NCBI GenBank assembly: GCA_900618795.1 | Contig: UYJD01000002.1 | Coordinates: 2,425,077-2,489,076, forward strand | DNA from: Cyanodermella asteris | Lineage: Eukaryota > Ascomycota > Lecanoromycetes > Ostropales > Stictidaceae | DNA length: 64,000 bases | Direction: 5' to 3' | In this document: positions 1 to 11,851 of the stretch, piece after piece | How the letters are laid out: each line of letters begins with the position of its first letter | Position numbering within the stretch: the stretch's first letter is position 1 | Notes under the pieces: generated by a model | The model's input: the letters and a program-made list of their open reading frames with translations, nothing else | Databases searched by the model: none | What the model was told of the DNA's origin: nothing | Position numbers and translations under genes: made by a program

Positions 1-3000
1 GCAACCATCTTCTCCATGCCAAAACCCAGCGAGAGAAAGAGAGTGTCTAGAGCCAGCGCCGACAAGGCATCAAAGTAATTCCGGGGTGGATTCCAAGATA
101 CGGCCCAGGGGCCGGCCGCCATTAGCTGTTCTCGCCCCTAGCGACAACGGTGAGACGAAGGCGAGCCAAATCCAGAAAGCTAGGCTTGCAGTCGTCGTAT
201 TGCCCAGGATAACGATTTGAGCTCCACCAAACAAAACCCATTGCAGTCTGGGACGTGTACAATCGCAGAAGCCGCAGGGATGTGCAGCATTTGCCAGTGT
301 AATTGGCCACGGATGCGCCGGGGCATATGCAGGTACAGAGCAGAATTCATATGTGAGTTACCAGTCCATACGTCGTTTGACTTGGCTGTCCCGCAACAGA
401 GCTGCGAAAAGCCGGCTAGGTTAACGCCAAAGCCAATCTACACCATCATCGCCAGGTGTAATGACCAGCAGACGGTAAGAAGACACTTGGACCAGGTGGC
501 TAGTAGAGTACCATGGACGCAGCCAGGCGGCTGACAGGTCGACGACATTCCAGCAAGGGCTGGCGCTGCTTCGAACGAAGGGTGGCGACCGCACGATGGC
601 TCGAGTGGATTTCCTTGTTGGCCGTCCCCGCATAAGTAGCCTGCTCACAGATTTGGGTACAACACGGGCGTCACGACGGCTCGCAAAGCTCGGGGCAGGT
701 CTCTATAACCTGCATGCCTATGAGAAGCCGATGGTAACAAACGACAGCGCCTTCTAGCGGGCCCTGCATTTTGGTTGCGCTGCGGATATGACTGGCAGGG
801 ATTTGCGGCAGCCAAACGAACAATCAGAGTGGATCCTCGCCGATTGCAAGCTGTCAGTAGTCCGCTGTTCTTCCAGAGGCTGAAAAGATGGGAGGCTGCC
901 GAGCCAGCCGAGTTGAGATGGTGCGCAGCAAGGCCAGACCAGAGGCAGAGGCAGATTTCAGGGACCAGGGCTTCTCGTCGCAGTGTAGGATCACGGTAGC
1001 GGCGTCGTGTGTAGGATTCCAACGCCTGTCGCTTCCTGCCCCCACATAACACTCGATTGATGCATCTCGATCGCGGCAGCGAAGGGGCACTAGGGCACCG
1101 GCACTGACACTGACACTAACACTGACACTAACACTGACACTAACACTAATACACCATGGCGGCTAGACCCAGAGGAGTGGATGACAGGACGTCAGCATGC
1201 TGCTGAGCGTTGGCCCAGCTTCGGTCCGCCGGTCCGGCAGCCAGGTGGAGAGCGGGCCGGGGTGCCAGACAAAGAGGATAGCAGCAGGACAGAAAACGTA
1301 ACAGCAAAACAGCAAAGCAGCACAGCTTGTGGTGAAAGAATCGAGTGAAGTCTGAATATACTTTCGGCGCTGGCCGTCTCGTCGGTGTCGGAGTTGCGAC
1401 CCGACTTGGCACTTCGACCTCGCGCCGTCCGTTTGTTTGCTTCGCACTTTCTTCTCCCACCCACTATCCAGCATCCATCGACTCTTGCGTTTCTTTCTCC
1501 CTGCTGTCTCCCAGTGTTTGTTCGTTCGTTGTGCTGTTCTGCCGCCACACTCGTGGCCCGCCCTCTCGGCCGTTACATCGCAGGAGATCAGCTCGGCCAG
1601 GCCTGCCTCAGTACTTGTCCAGGCTGCTCACTCCTCAACTGCCCGGGCCACTTCCAGGCCATGGCGCCCCAGACCGGCTGGTCACATAGAGTCTGCTCAG
1701 CTCTTGATCATTGTGTGGCATGAGCGAATGGCCGGCGGGACTAATTGTCGCTACTACGGCTCGCGGCGGCGACATCGCTTACGAAACCTACGCCACCACC
1801 CTTACCCTGTCGACGGCAATGATGAACCGCGCTAGTTGTGACAAGACCTCATTGTGTTCATTGCCCTGGAAAGCTTGAGTAGCCATGTTGATCTACCCGA
1901 GCGATGACCAAAGTTCCTTCATGCCGCCAGATCTGGATAGTATACCGACACCATGGCCCTGGTCCCACTTCAACATCGCAGCAATCTCGACCTGTCAGAT
2001 ATGGCACTCGTAGACTGTTATGACTGCCATTGGCGTGAACCTCCAATTGAGTTTCCTGTCCAGCGTTGCTTGTGCGGCATAACCTCCTGTTTCATCGGGC
2101 TGACGTTCGTACCCAACGGCTGATTCCGGCATTGCCTCAGCGGACTCTGAAGCTGGAACATGGATCGACCCGACACACTAAACCCCAATCGATTCTTATC
2201 ATGCTCGGAAATATGGCTCTGGCTTTTCTTTCAAGCGGACAAGATTTCTACTCTGATCAGCGTACTGTTAGGTACCGGCAATCCGCTAACAGGCTGCCCC
2301 CAGCCAAGGCCTACCATCTTTAAAGCAACCTGCTCTCAAATTTGAACAAAGCCTACACAGGTATGAGTAGCGAACCATAGCATGGCGCGTCCGCCGAGTT
2401 GTTCTCGATATTTGCAATCAGTCACAACCGGGCTAAATTTCCAAGCCTATGAGGAGATTCAATGCATTACGTCGATCTCCTCCTTTGTGCACGAGAGGGG
2501 CTGCAGCGCATTGTCGTCAACACTCTTCACTCAGATATTTGCAGCCAGTCCAAGCTCTCACACGCAGGTGCAATGATATTCTCAGATAACAGGACCAAGT
2601 CTTCCAGGTAGCACGGCGCTCGGCAGGCTGCATCATGACTGAATCGTCACCAGACTAAGTCAGGGCAGGGCAGTTCCGAGCGTAAGGTTCCACTTTCTTT
2701 GCCGCCCTGCCTTCATCTTACTCCAGCTTTTCTTGTTTTGATACAAGATCATACCGGGCCGATTTGGCGTTGGTGGGTCGGCGACGCCTGCTCTTTCGTC
2801 TCCACTCGATCACGGCTTTCGTCAGGGTCGATGACTCCATTGGATTCCCGACTGCCTCCAGATAGTATGACAAGGTCTGTGTAATGAAGCTCATGCTTCG
2901 AGTCTACTCCCGCTGTTTCAGAATCTGTGTTTGAGTCGGCAGCCCTCAGCCGGAAGCCACTGATCTAAGTTGGTTACTATGTGATGTGTCAAGTGGTCAC

Positions 3001-5228
3001 CGTAGATGCGTGCACAACCGCACTTCCGATCAACCGGCCACTGGTAAGAAGCGAGAACTTTGAGAATTGGACCTAGCCGATCGCCATCCGTCCACGTTAC
3101 GCTCTTGCGAATGTAGCAGTCTGTGGATCATCAGCTTTGGTCACTATCGCCCGCCACCTGCTGGCTCATACGCTGTCAAGACGCATTTTCGCACCTTGGA
3201 TTTTATCGCTAGCAATAGGCCAGCAGACAGAGGCTTTGGATCCGGCTACCGGAAAACAATAGCTTAGCGTAGCCGGTTTAGGAATCGCATCGACATCGGG
3301 CCAAACGTGAACCAGGAAAATGGCGTCCGTACCCATGTCTTCGGGTCACGAACGTCTGTTTCGATCGACATGCCACACGAGACGCTGCCTTCACAACCCA
3401 TGAGTATCCAAATCGGTGGGTCAAGCGTCGCCGGCGAGGTGTCAGTGCATGGCAACAGGCTGTGCCTTGATTGTGACACTCTGGAGTCCTCCGTTTCTCC
3501 ACTCCCAGATGGGGCGCCGCCGGGGCGACACAATCATGGTTGATCTTGCACTTCGAGTGTTCAGCAGCTATTCCTCAAACGACGGTCTCTGTCTCTGAGA
3601 GCCTGTTAACGCACTCCACGATGACTGCACTTCGCCCCGCCACTTTCATTGTCGTCCAATGAATTGTCTCAATGTCGAGCTTTCCATCATTCACTGCTTC
3701 AGCAACGCAGGGACCACCAGATGGATCAAACCGGGTATGCCAGCCAGGAAAGAGTCCGATTGCTGCAGCCATCTGTGAAACAATCACCGCTTAGCTGTGC
3801 AACTGCAGACGGCGCTGGTTGTCATTTCCAAACGATCTGATTCGGCACTGTTCCTCAGAAATCTCAAAAAATGCCTCGAGCGCGTGTGCGCCGTAAGCTC
3901 GGGTGCCGGTCTTCCCCTTTTCTACAAGCAAGCTGTCTGTCTTGGCCGTTTGTTATCCAGCCCCGGTGCATCCTACCACAAATCCGGGACATGCATGGCA
4001 GGGGACGTTGCGCAGCAGTAGCAGGGACGTACACACCGCATCGAAAATGGGGTGGCAAGCCAAATGCATGGTGAGGTGTTTGCTCAGCCATCACGAGATC
4101 GTGCATGCGGCATTTCTCCTGGTGTCGCCTCATTAAGCGGATGAACGCCTGCCACAACATTAGCTGCTGATCCGGTGGTGATTCGTTTGCAAAACCCACT
4201 CCGACTTTGCAGATTTTACGGGAGCAAGATGGTAGGTGGCAGCCTCGCCCAAGGAACGATACGATCCAGCGCTGATATGAATGTGTGACTAAAAACTTCT
4301 TGGAAATTGACGTGCGCCTGTTTCGATTTTCCCGACGCGAAATCAGCGCATTTCGTTTTCTGTCCCATACCGAGGTGGGGGGGACCGGTCAGAGTGAGGC
4401 AATCACATCAACGTCGGCTTGTTATCCAAGCTTCTGGTGATGGTGAGCGGGCCTACTTTGCCTTGATCGTCTTACGGCCGGTCGGATGGACCTTCTCCGA
4501 GATGTCTCGCTTGGAGAGGTGGTTAGCCCAGTGAAACGCTCCCACGGTTCAGCGAAAAGTTAGCGGCCGATGGCGTTCAGCGCCGGCCCAAACTACCGGT
4601 TTCGATGTGATGCGTGTTCTCTCACCTCTCAGTCCCAGAAAAAGCGTTTCTGCGTTCCCGGTTGGTGGGCCGGGAGCAATTACGTTGTCGCCATGCTTTG
4701 TTCGGTGATCCAGCGCATCAGTCCTTGGTCCACGGAACGTTCGCTTGCAACAGGCTAGGCGAGCTGAAAGGTTGTTGCCGACTGGTAGCTGCCATCGATC
4801 ACGAGATGCTATCTTTCTTGTAGACTATGGCCGATGGAACTTGGAAAGGCTGCGTCAGCCTCCGCTTTTTAAACAAAGGGTGGATCACCGAATGACCGCC
4901 ATCGACTTTGTCTCGTGATGAGCAGCGCTATCTTGCCTCATGTTGCGAATCGCTTTCTTGATACTCTCTATCTAGCTGGCTGTAGATTGTTCTCTCTCAC
5001 TGCATTCTGCTGGCACATCCCAAATGTCTTCTCGTGGAAGCATGCACACACTCGTAAGTTTTGACGACGTTCATACAATCGAATGGCTTCACATTATGTG
5101 CAGCGGCCTGTGTTGTTCAAACAGACTTGAAAACTGAACTGTGACTGATCGAAATGGTCTTCATTACGCAAGCCTCTCATGCTTGATCTCTGCCTTTCCT
5201 GTATTCTGCCTGCAAAATCACACCTCAG
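1..5228. other. Gene-poor stretch, no supported gene
   Basis: I find no open frame here with convincing protein character on either strand; all frames are short and read like random sequence. Base composition looks close to that of the coding part, not AT-rich, so there is no obvious sign of a heavily mutated transposon. Bases about 1430-1640 are pyrimidine-rich with CT and TTCGTTCG runs, as in fungal 5' leaders, but no credible coding region follows. It could be a long regulatory region, an unannotated non-coding transcript or decayed sequence; I cannot tell which. Confidence 0.55.
1102..1151. repeat. 12-bp tandem repeat (ACACTGACACTA-type)
   Basis: About four imperfect copies of a 12-base unit built from the hexamers ACACTG and ACACTA lie head to tail. 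The array is short and sits outside any gene. It looks like an ordinary microsatellite or minisatellite. Confidence 0.8.
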
Positions 5229-6321
5229 TTAGCTACGATGGACGCTGTCCGCTCCATAGCGACTCGCCTCTTGCTCGACCTGGAGCTGATCAACTTGCGG
5301 AGCAAGCTCTTGTAGGATCTCGTAAGCCTTCTTGTGGAATTCAAGCTGCGCAGCGATGAGGTCGGCGATGTTGCGAAGCGGCTCGGGCGTGTCGAGAACC
5401 TAATTCGCCGTTAGCCAATATGGACCTCTCGTGAGTGCTTTTGACAGTAACTTACGTTCTTCATGACACCGACGGCTTCCTCCGTCTGGCCAACAAACTC
5501 ATCCTCCTTGTGCTCGACCTCCGTCCGCTGCTGCTCAGTCATGCTCTCCTCCTTGACGCCAATCCTCGCCTTGGTCGCATCAAGATTAAGCCTCGCATTC
5601 TCCACCCCCGTCCTCGCCTTCTGCGCAAACTTCAAATTCGTATTCAGCGTCGTATTCCACCCGGCAAGGAACCGCTGTTGAATGGCGCTATCCTGCGCCA
5701 ACCTCGCCTCGCCAACCTTCTCCTGCGCAAGCGCGTACTTCTCCAACGCACTCGACAGCGGATCCTCCGCCGCGCCCGTGTGGCTCGCGTTCAACAGCTG
5801 GCTGCCAGAGAGGGATGCGCGCGCAATCGCGTGGTTGAAGGTTTTGGGTTGCGGCTTCGCCGACGGAGGCGCCGTGAGCGCTGCTTGCGCTTCGGCGGGC
5901 GAGGACGCTTGGCCGAGGAGTTGCGCCTTTTCGGCCACCGTGCGCCCGAGGTCGTTGAAGGATTCGCGGATGTTGGGCGGGTAGTCGTAGGCTTCTTTGG
6001 AGTATTGGCTCGTGACGGCGAGGAGCTTTTGGTGGACCTGCTTCAGGGCTTCGACCCGCTTTTCGAGCTCGATGTAGTCTGGCGGGAGCTCCGTCTGTAC
6101 ACCGGGTTAGAGGTGGAATTTTCATGCCGAGTTCTGTGACGTCCGTACCTTCTCGCCGGCTTGGCCCAATTGCTCTTTGACATATTGCTGTGTGCGGTTC
6201 GCAAAGGGTGTAAAGGTCGCTCTGGCGGGGAAGAAGCTTGGTTAGCAATGGATAACTGGGCCCTTGTGAGGGGGAGATAAGCGTACGAGACATTCTTGCC
6301 GAAGGCTGAGATCTTGTCCAT
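5229..6321 (-). CDS. BAR-domain protein (Gvp36-like family)
   Basis: The spliced protein is 305 residues from four exons (6287-6321, 6149-6221, 5456-6094, 5229-5399) with introns 6222-6286, 6095-6148 and 5400-5455, all GT-AG; exon lengths sum to a whole number of codons. It opens MDKISAFGKNVS and continues with a conserved-looking TPFANRTQQYVKEQLGQAGE segment, then long charged helices and an Ala/Pro-rich linker at about residues 85-110. The helices end in a Lys/Glu-rich coiled-coil region, with a last helix containing EFHKKAYEILQEL. This matches fungal BAR proteins of the yeast GVP36 type, which bind curved membranes and act in Golgi and endocytic traffic. The family call rests on my recognition of the pattern, not a search. 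It is divergent from the ankyrin gene. Confidence 0.85.
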
Positions 6322-6779
6322 GGCGGCGACTGGTCTCCGATAGGGGTTTGGGTACGTCTAGAGGGATATGGATGGTTGTGCACGAGATTGGGTGTCTGGT
6401 TTCAGCTGTATTCAGATGGATGCTTCAGCACGGCGTCAGGCCCCCCAGGTTGGCGCTAACCGCTTTTGGCATTCTCCCTGCCAAGTCCTGACATGTGCCT
6501 CACAATCACGAAGAGAAGTTCTTGTGCATATTATTTGCTTGAACGTGTCTTGGTCGCTGGTTGCATTGCTACTGAACGCTATATCCTTTGGTCTTGCTAG
6601 TCCTAGTCGACTTCAAGTCCCTTCAATTGACCCAGTGTATATTTGGCACCGTTTGTATAAATTCGCTTGACAAGCTCAACAGTTAGTTAGCCTTTCTGGC
6701 GAGAATGGATGTAGACCGTCATTTCTTTCGCCTCAAAACACGCGGCATAACCGGGATTTAGCCTGTATGTTAGCGTGAA
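6322..6779. other. Divergent intergenic region between BAR and ankyrin genes
   Basis: This holds the presumed promoters of both flanking genes. A TATAAA-like box lies near 6656-6661, about 120 bases before the ankyrin start codon. Nothing else stands out. Confidence 0.4.
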
Positions 6780-8332
6780 ATGAATTCTTTGCGGCCAATT
6801 CAGCACCAGAACTCGGATCCTGGACCATCCACCCAAGCAATCAAAGCTTCTTTTAGCGACATCCCCATCACCGACATCGTCGCAAGCGAGGATGAATCTC
6901 CATTTCCAATGCGCCTGCCTATGACGCGGGTAGTGGCCAATGATGAAGGCTATTTCATTGCGATGAAAGCGGTCAAGGACGGCGACGACGTGAGACTCAA
7001 AGCCGCACTGGCAACAGGAATTCAGCCTGATGCCCTGTTTGCAGACTCCAGGACAACGCTACTTTGTGAAGCCGCCATCCAGGGTCGGCCTTCTATCGTT
7101 CAGATCATTCTAGACAACGGTGCCGACGTCGATGCCAAAGACGCGAACCCCGGTGGACCCTGTCGACCACTGTTTTGGGCAGCACGATATTGCAATGCAG
7201 CAGTCATTCGCATGCTTCTGCATTCTGGTGCTAACCCGAGGAAGAAAGCTCTGCGAACAGAGTCTGCCTTGACAGCAGTCTTGGCGTTCACAGATACGAT
7301 TACCGACCGGCACTTGAGTGCATTGGACGTCCTGCTGGAGCGGTCGAGTATCAACTTGCGGAAGCGAGAAGGAGAGACATTGGTGGGCTGTTCGCATGGC
7401 AACACATTCTCTTTTGCTAATACATACTCTAGCTCGAGCAAGCAATTCAGTTTCGACACCTAGACTTGGTCCAAGTCCTCATCAAGAGAGGTGCCTGGTC
7501 GTACCGTTGCCTGGAGGTCGCCGTTCAACACGCCGGTCCAAAGATGGTAAATCTATTATTGCGGCATAGAGCTCGAGACCAGAGTGGTAACCAAGCTTTG
7601 CTTCTTGCCATCACTATGCAAAAGGCCAACTGCGTCAAGCTGCTCCTCAGAAGCATGGAGAGACCGTACACATCCCAGCTTTGGTCAAGAGTCAATGCCG
7701 TTGATGGCGCTACTAGTGACGTGATGAGACCGGTATTTCGCTCACATGGCTTTGAACCGAGAAAATTCCGCTCCGGACGTTTCCGGCGGATCAGAAGCGC
7801 TCCAGCTGGTGCGATTTCAGCGCCTGAGGCCAGATCCAGGGCAAAGTTTGATGACGTACCCGATTTCGACAAGTTCAATGACCACCAACAGCTCGCGAAG
7901 CCTCACAAGGCTGACGACCAGAGTCGCCGCAATATCAGATTGGACACGTCGACCACCAGGAGCACGACTGTTGCAGCAGGACTCAACAATGACAGCTATG
8001 ATACTCCAAGCGTAGCTCCAGAACTCTCTGTTCATGATTCGAATGTCTTTGAGAGGTACCAGATCTCAAGCGAGGATCTAAATGCGGCCATGTCACTGAT
8101 CCAGTCTCAGCCTCTGGAATCGATAAGGGCTCAAAGTGAAGATCCCAAAAGTACAATCTCAACCTGCGCTTTCTCCTCCCAGAGCGATCCTCAGCCGGAG
8201 CCAGGCGGCGGTCAAGACGTGAAGGCTGGTGATGAGCTACCTCCCAGCTCGAGCGCCAATGAGGAGTATGACGCGGGGTTTTGGGACGGCTTGTCCTTGA
8301 CACAAATTGAAAAATCAGCGTCTTTTGGGTAA
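6780..8332 (+). CDS. Ankyrin-repeat protein
   Basis: There are two exons, 6780-7382 and 7433-8332, with a 50-base GT-AG intron; the product is 500 residues. Splicing restores an ankyrin repeat across the junction (ETL then LEQAIQFRHLDLVQVLIKR). Ankyrin helices run from about residue 65 to 310, with typical elements such as TTLLCEAAIQGRPSIVQIIL followed by DNGADVDAKD, and PLFWAARYCNAAVIRMLLHS followed by GANP. The last 190 residues are Ser/Asp/Gln-rich and look disordered. No catalytic or membrane domain is visible, so the partner and role are unknown; ankyrin arrays usually mediate protein binding. The ATG at 6780 precedes the first repeat by about 60 low-complexity residues. Confidence 0.85.
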
Positions 8333-8539
8333 TACGCATAATTCTGGTTGGAATGGTCGCTTGAGGTTTGTTCTCAGCAGTGAGCGACGAGAAGATCGCT
8401 CATATTGCATCTTTTGTGCCCAACTAGGCATGATGCTCTCATACCGGCTGAATGGTCCCTTTTCTTAATGACGCGTGACATTCGCGCATCCTGTGTTCGT
8501 CGCCTGGTTTGCCAAAATAATCGCTCACAGTAAGTTCAT

Positions 8540-9226
8540 TCATGCGTTATCCAGACTAGCACTACCTTTCGGTCGCGCGGGCCTCATCATAGCACAAGTA
8601 CGATACGACTCATCAACCCCATAAGGCCTCAAATCCAACTCATCCTCCCTCACCATCTCAAACCCAAACTTCCCGTAAAGCCGCCTCCCCGCCGGCGTAG
8701 AATCCAAATAAGCCGGCAACCCAAGTTCATCCGCCAGCCTACACCCCCACTCCACACAAACCCGCCCTGCACCCTTCCCCTCGTGCTCCGGCGCCACCGC
8801 AAGAAACATCAAATGCACGTAATCCTTCCCGGCCATGATCTCCGCCCTCGCCGCGTCGAGCAACCCAAAGAACACCCTCCGCGCCTCCGTGTTGGCACCG
8901 GGAATGTCGTCCGTGTCCGGTGCGTGGGGCTCTTGGTCGGCGGCCAGCTCGTGCTTCCATCTGCAGCAGCCGATCACGGGGCCTTCGGGGGAGGCGGGAC
9001 TCGTGGACGGGAGGGAGGTGTCGATTACGACCAAGGCGGATTCGCCGCGCGCAGGCGGGTCGGCGGTTGCGGAGGCGCGGGTGCGCGCGGAGAAGGCGGC
9101 GTGGACGGCGGCGGTGCGGAGGGGCACCATGGCGGTGTTGGCGGGGGAGGTTGCGAAGGCGTCGAGGTAGATTGTCGTCCAGTCGTCGGACATGTCCTCG
9201 TGGAAGGGGACGAGTTTGAGCGGCAT
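8540..9226 (-). CDS. GNAT-family N-acetyltransferase
   Basis: An intronless 228-residue protein. I place the start at the ATG at 9226 (MPLKLVPFHEDMSDDW); the open frame extends further upstream but without an ATG. The acetyl-CoA binding loop is seen as FLAVAPEHEGKGAGRVCVEWG, matching the GNAT R/Q-x-x-G-x-G/A motif with a preceding beta strand. A later GLPAYLDSTPAGRRLYGKFGFEMV matches the GNAT C-terminal half. Fungal relatives of this layout are general GNATs of unknown substrate. An insertion of about 30 low-complexity residues (Thr/Ala/Pro) lies between strands near residues 50-85. It converges on the ankyrin gene with about 200 bases between the stops. Confidence 0.88.
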   Translation of the reverse strand: MPLKLVPFHEDMSDDWTTIYLDAFATSPANTAMVPLRTAAVHAAFSARTRASATADPPARGESALVVIDTSLPSTSPASPEGPVIGCCRWKHELAADQEPHAPDTDDIPGANTEARRVFFGLLDAARAEIMAGKDYVHLMFLAVAPEHEGKGAGRVCVEWGCRLADELGLPAYLDSTPAGRRLYGKFGFEMVREDELDLRPYGVDESYRTCAMMRPARPKGSASLDNA

Positions 9227-9879
9227 GGTTTTTTTTGGGGGGAGTTCAAAGGTTTGCGAGTGGACGAAGGGTCTTTGGTGATCACAACAGATGGTCGGTC
9301 TAGGAGGACTGCTCACCTGTTCACTGGAGAAGAATTTGGGGAAACTTGTGAATGTGTAATTAACTACCGTATATATATATTTTTTCAATCACTAGCCGTC
9401 ATCTGTCTCGCCGAGCAGAAGGATTTCAGATACGAAAGAGCTGGGTCGGTTACTCATGGATAAGCTTTTGGCTAACGCATGAAATTACTGGATGTTACTG
9501 CTATTGGTCGGTTTCGGTTTAAGGTCCAAGATGATTCAGAGGACTGGCAAAATTTCACGGCCATAGCTTTTGAAGTGCTGCAATACGCGCCATGTGTTGC
9601 GTTCTGAGTCAGAAGGATACGCACGCTGATTGGGGCTCAAGCTCAGGCGGGTTGACAGAAGTCCTACATTTAGCACTTATCCTACCTAGGCGTCTATCAT
9701 CACTGGCGAGCCTATTGGAAGGCTCAATTGAATGCATAATCTGACTGCCAGTTCCTTGTGTATCTGTCGGATTTCGCACAGGAGTAGCATTCAGAAGAGG
9801 GGGGGTTACATGCGTAACGAGTTGTGTCCGCCCGCCTTGACTTCCGTGGCACAGGTCAAAGGACTTCGTAGGGCAGAGG
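9227..9879. other. Intergenic, between GNAT gene and methyltransferase relic
   Basis: Contains a short TA run at about 9369-9378 and the presumed GNAT promoter. I see no gene. Confidence 0.4.
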
Positions 9880-10641
9880 GCGGAGCAGAGCTCAGCATCG
9901 TTGAAGCGGAGGCCGCTGGGCCAGTTCATGTGGCTGCCCCGAAGGCTCTCCTCTTCAGCATCAGCCATAGCTTAAAGGAGCCTCATTGGCGCTCCCTCAT
10001 TCAAACCTCTGTCCAGCGCGGCAAGAACCGCTCTGTCGGCAAGTTCCTCACCAAGCTCAAGAAGCTGATTGTTGTGAGAAGCATCCGGCTCAGGTGCACA
10101 ATTGACCAAGAAATCGTAGTCAACGAAGCCAACCTCGCTAAATGTACCCGCTAAATTTCGCTGCCATTCAAAGCTTATGCTCATATCCGGGACGCCGAGA
10201 ATCTTGTTGAGGTTCTTTCAAACTTCCAAGACACCCTCGGTCCCGCGCTTCGTGTCTTCTGTTCTGAACTCCGTCGGGGTAAATGACCGAGGTTCCGTCA
10301 AAGTGCGTGTCTGTCATTTGCACCCCGCCTCTCGGCTGACACAGCCGCCAGAAATTGCGGACAAGGGAAAGGGCGCTCTCGCGCAAGATACTTGCCCAGA
10401 AACGGGCATGCACGATGTCATAAGTGCCTTGAATGGTTGCTGGAAGCTCACGCAGCAAGTCGATATCGCCAGTGAGCCGAACGTTTGTATGCGCTTCGAC
10501 ACAGCTTGGATGCGGGAAGGCCCTCGCGAATTTGTCGTAGCCCTGAACGAAACACCTCTCTTCAAGCAGTCTTCCAACTTCAACTACCCAGATCCTGATG
10601 AGTTCGGTCGATTGTAGCTCGAGCTGAATTTCCTTATACAT
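9880..10641 (-). pseudogene. Decayed SAM-dependent methyltransferase
   Basis: Translated pieces match the fungal class I methyltransferases common in secondary metabolism. They are GYDKFARAFPHPS (family pattern GFDIS..FPHP), QGTYDIVHARFWASILRE followed by NFWRLCQPRGG (family pattern YDIVHARF...LLKPGG), then a C-terminal part with FEWQRNLAGTFSEVGFVD and, beyond a stop, AMADAEEESLRGSHMNWPSG. The pieces lie in two frames: the frame changes between about 10230 and 10310, and in-frame stops occur at 10218-10220 (TGA, where Trp is likely) and 9972-9974 (TAA). The SAM-binding glycine loop near 10600-10650 is not intact. It lies next to the N gap, in a stretch with no other gene. Confidence 0.6.
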
Positions 10642-11000
10642 GCTCTATGCCTGTGCCGATATCCGCTATCGCGATTCTGATTTCTCTGCTTCTGTCGCCG
10701 TATCTCTCCACTGTGATCGGGTCCAGCTGGAAGCCTTGTGTGATTCCAACGAGCTAGTATTGAGCATAGAGGCCGTAGCAAACGATACCTAGGATCCATG
10801 AATGTCTTCCGTGCAACAAGAGTATACAGAATGAGCTCGTATCGAAGAGCTGTTCTAGTATCCCGACCGAAGGCATATCTGTAACGCGGGCACGGGGGTG
10901 GTCGACTGTGTAGGCGACTAATGAAGGTCGGCGTCAAGTCTAAAGGGGTTGCTCGGAGGTCTGAGTCTTCACTAAGTAGGGTGGACTAGGTGTGTAAGGT

Positions 11001-11422
11001 NNNNNNNNNNNNNNNNNNNNNNNNNNNNNNNNNNNNNNNNNNNNNNNNNNNNNNNNNNNNNNNNNNNNNNNNNNNNNNNNNNNNNNNNNNNNNNNNNNNN
11101 NNNNNNNNNNNNNNNNNNNNNNNNNNNNNNNNNNNNNNNNNNNNNNNNNNNNNNNNNNNNNNNNNNNNNNNNNNNNNNNNNNNNNNNNNNNNNNNNNNNN
11201 NNNNNNNNNNNNNNNNNNNNNNNNNNNNNNNNNNNNNNNNNNNNNNNNNNNNNNNNNNNNNNNNNNNNNNNNNNNNNNNNNNNNNNNNNNNNNNNNNNNN
11301 NNNNNNNNNNNNNNNNNNNNNNNNNNNNNNNNNNNNNNNNNNNNNNNNNNNNNNNNNNNNNNNNNNNNNNNNNNNNNNNNNNNNNNNNNNNNNNNNNNNN
11401 NNNNNNNNNNNNNNNNNNNNNN
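11001..11422. other. Assembly gap (422 N)
   Basis: The run is entirely N. The sequence after it (about 11423-11680) is clearly more AT-rich than the rest of the window, so the gap probably sits in repeat-like or AT-rich DNA that failed to assemble. Confidence 0.98.
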
Positions 11423-11639
11423 ACAGCAACGATATTACGTCGGCTACAGTCTGCTATGTTGATTCTAGAAGTGTACTAAGCGGCATTTAGTATGATCGAA
11501 TATTGGGCAAGCAGTCTATATGCAAAGTTGAAGTTGATGAAGAAGTTTAAAAATTAGAGGTTTTTCTACAGCTAGGCGCATGACTTCCGTATAACTAAGA
11601 CGTCTTCATAGTCATAATCACTTTCCTCTAGCTAATTAG

Positions 11640-11850
11640 CGCAAAGTAGGATTTAGTTAATATATATACATATATAAAGGGCCTCCTCTCCCCTCTTCTT
11701 CCTCCTCCTTCTCATCTTACTCCCTTTCAATTGTGAAGATCCAGCTTCATTCCCCTCGGCTTCCCTCAGATCATAGTACACTACACCTGTAGTCCATCCT
11801 TCCTAACGTAGCTACTCAACACAAATCTCTCACAGCCTTCATTACTTGGT
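11640..11850 (+). promoter_or_regulatory. Core promoter and leader of the small gene at 11852
   Basis: A TATA-rich element (TATATATACATATATAAAG at about 11661-11679) is followed by a CT-rich tract (about 11682-11735) and a CA-rich leader up to the ATG. This is the usual arrangement of a strongly expressed fungal gene. It is inference from composition and order only. Confidence 0.6.
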
Positions 11851-11851
11851 C

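Noticed and set aside
5435-6139. 234-residue Arg/Leu-rich plus-strand frame
   Set aside because: It is antisense to the BAR gene and has the repetitive Leu/Arg composition typical of shadows.
11423-11680. AT-rich stretch after the gap as a mutated transposon
   Set aside because: The composition fits, but I see no terminal repeats, coding remnants or target duplication, so I only note it as AT-rich.
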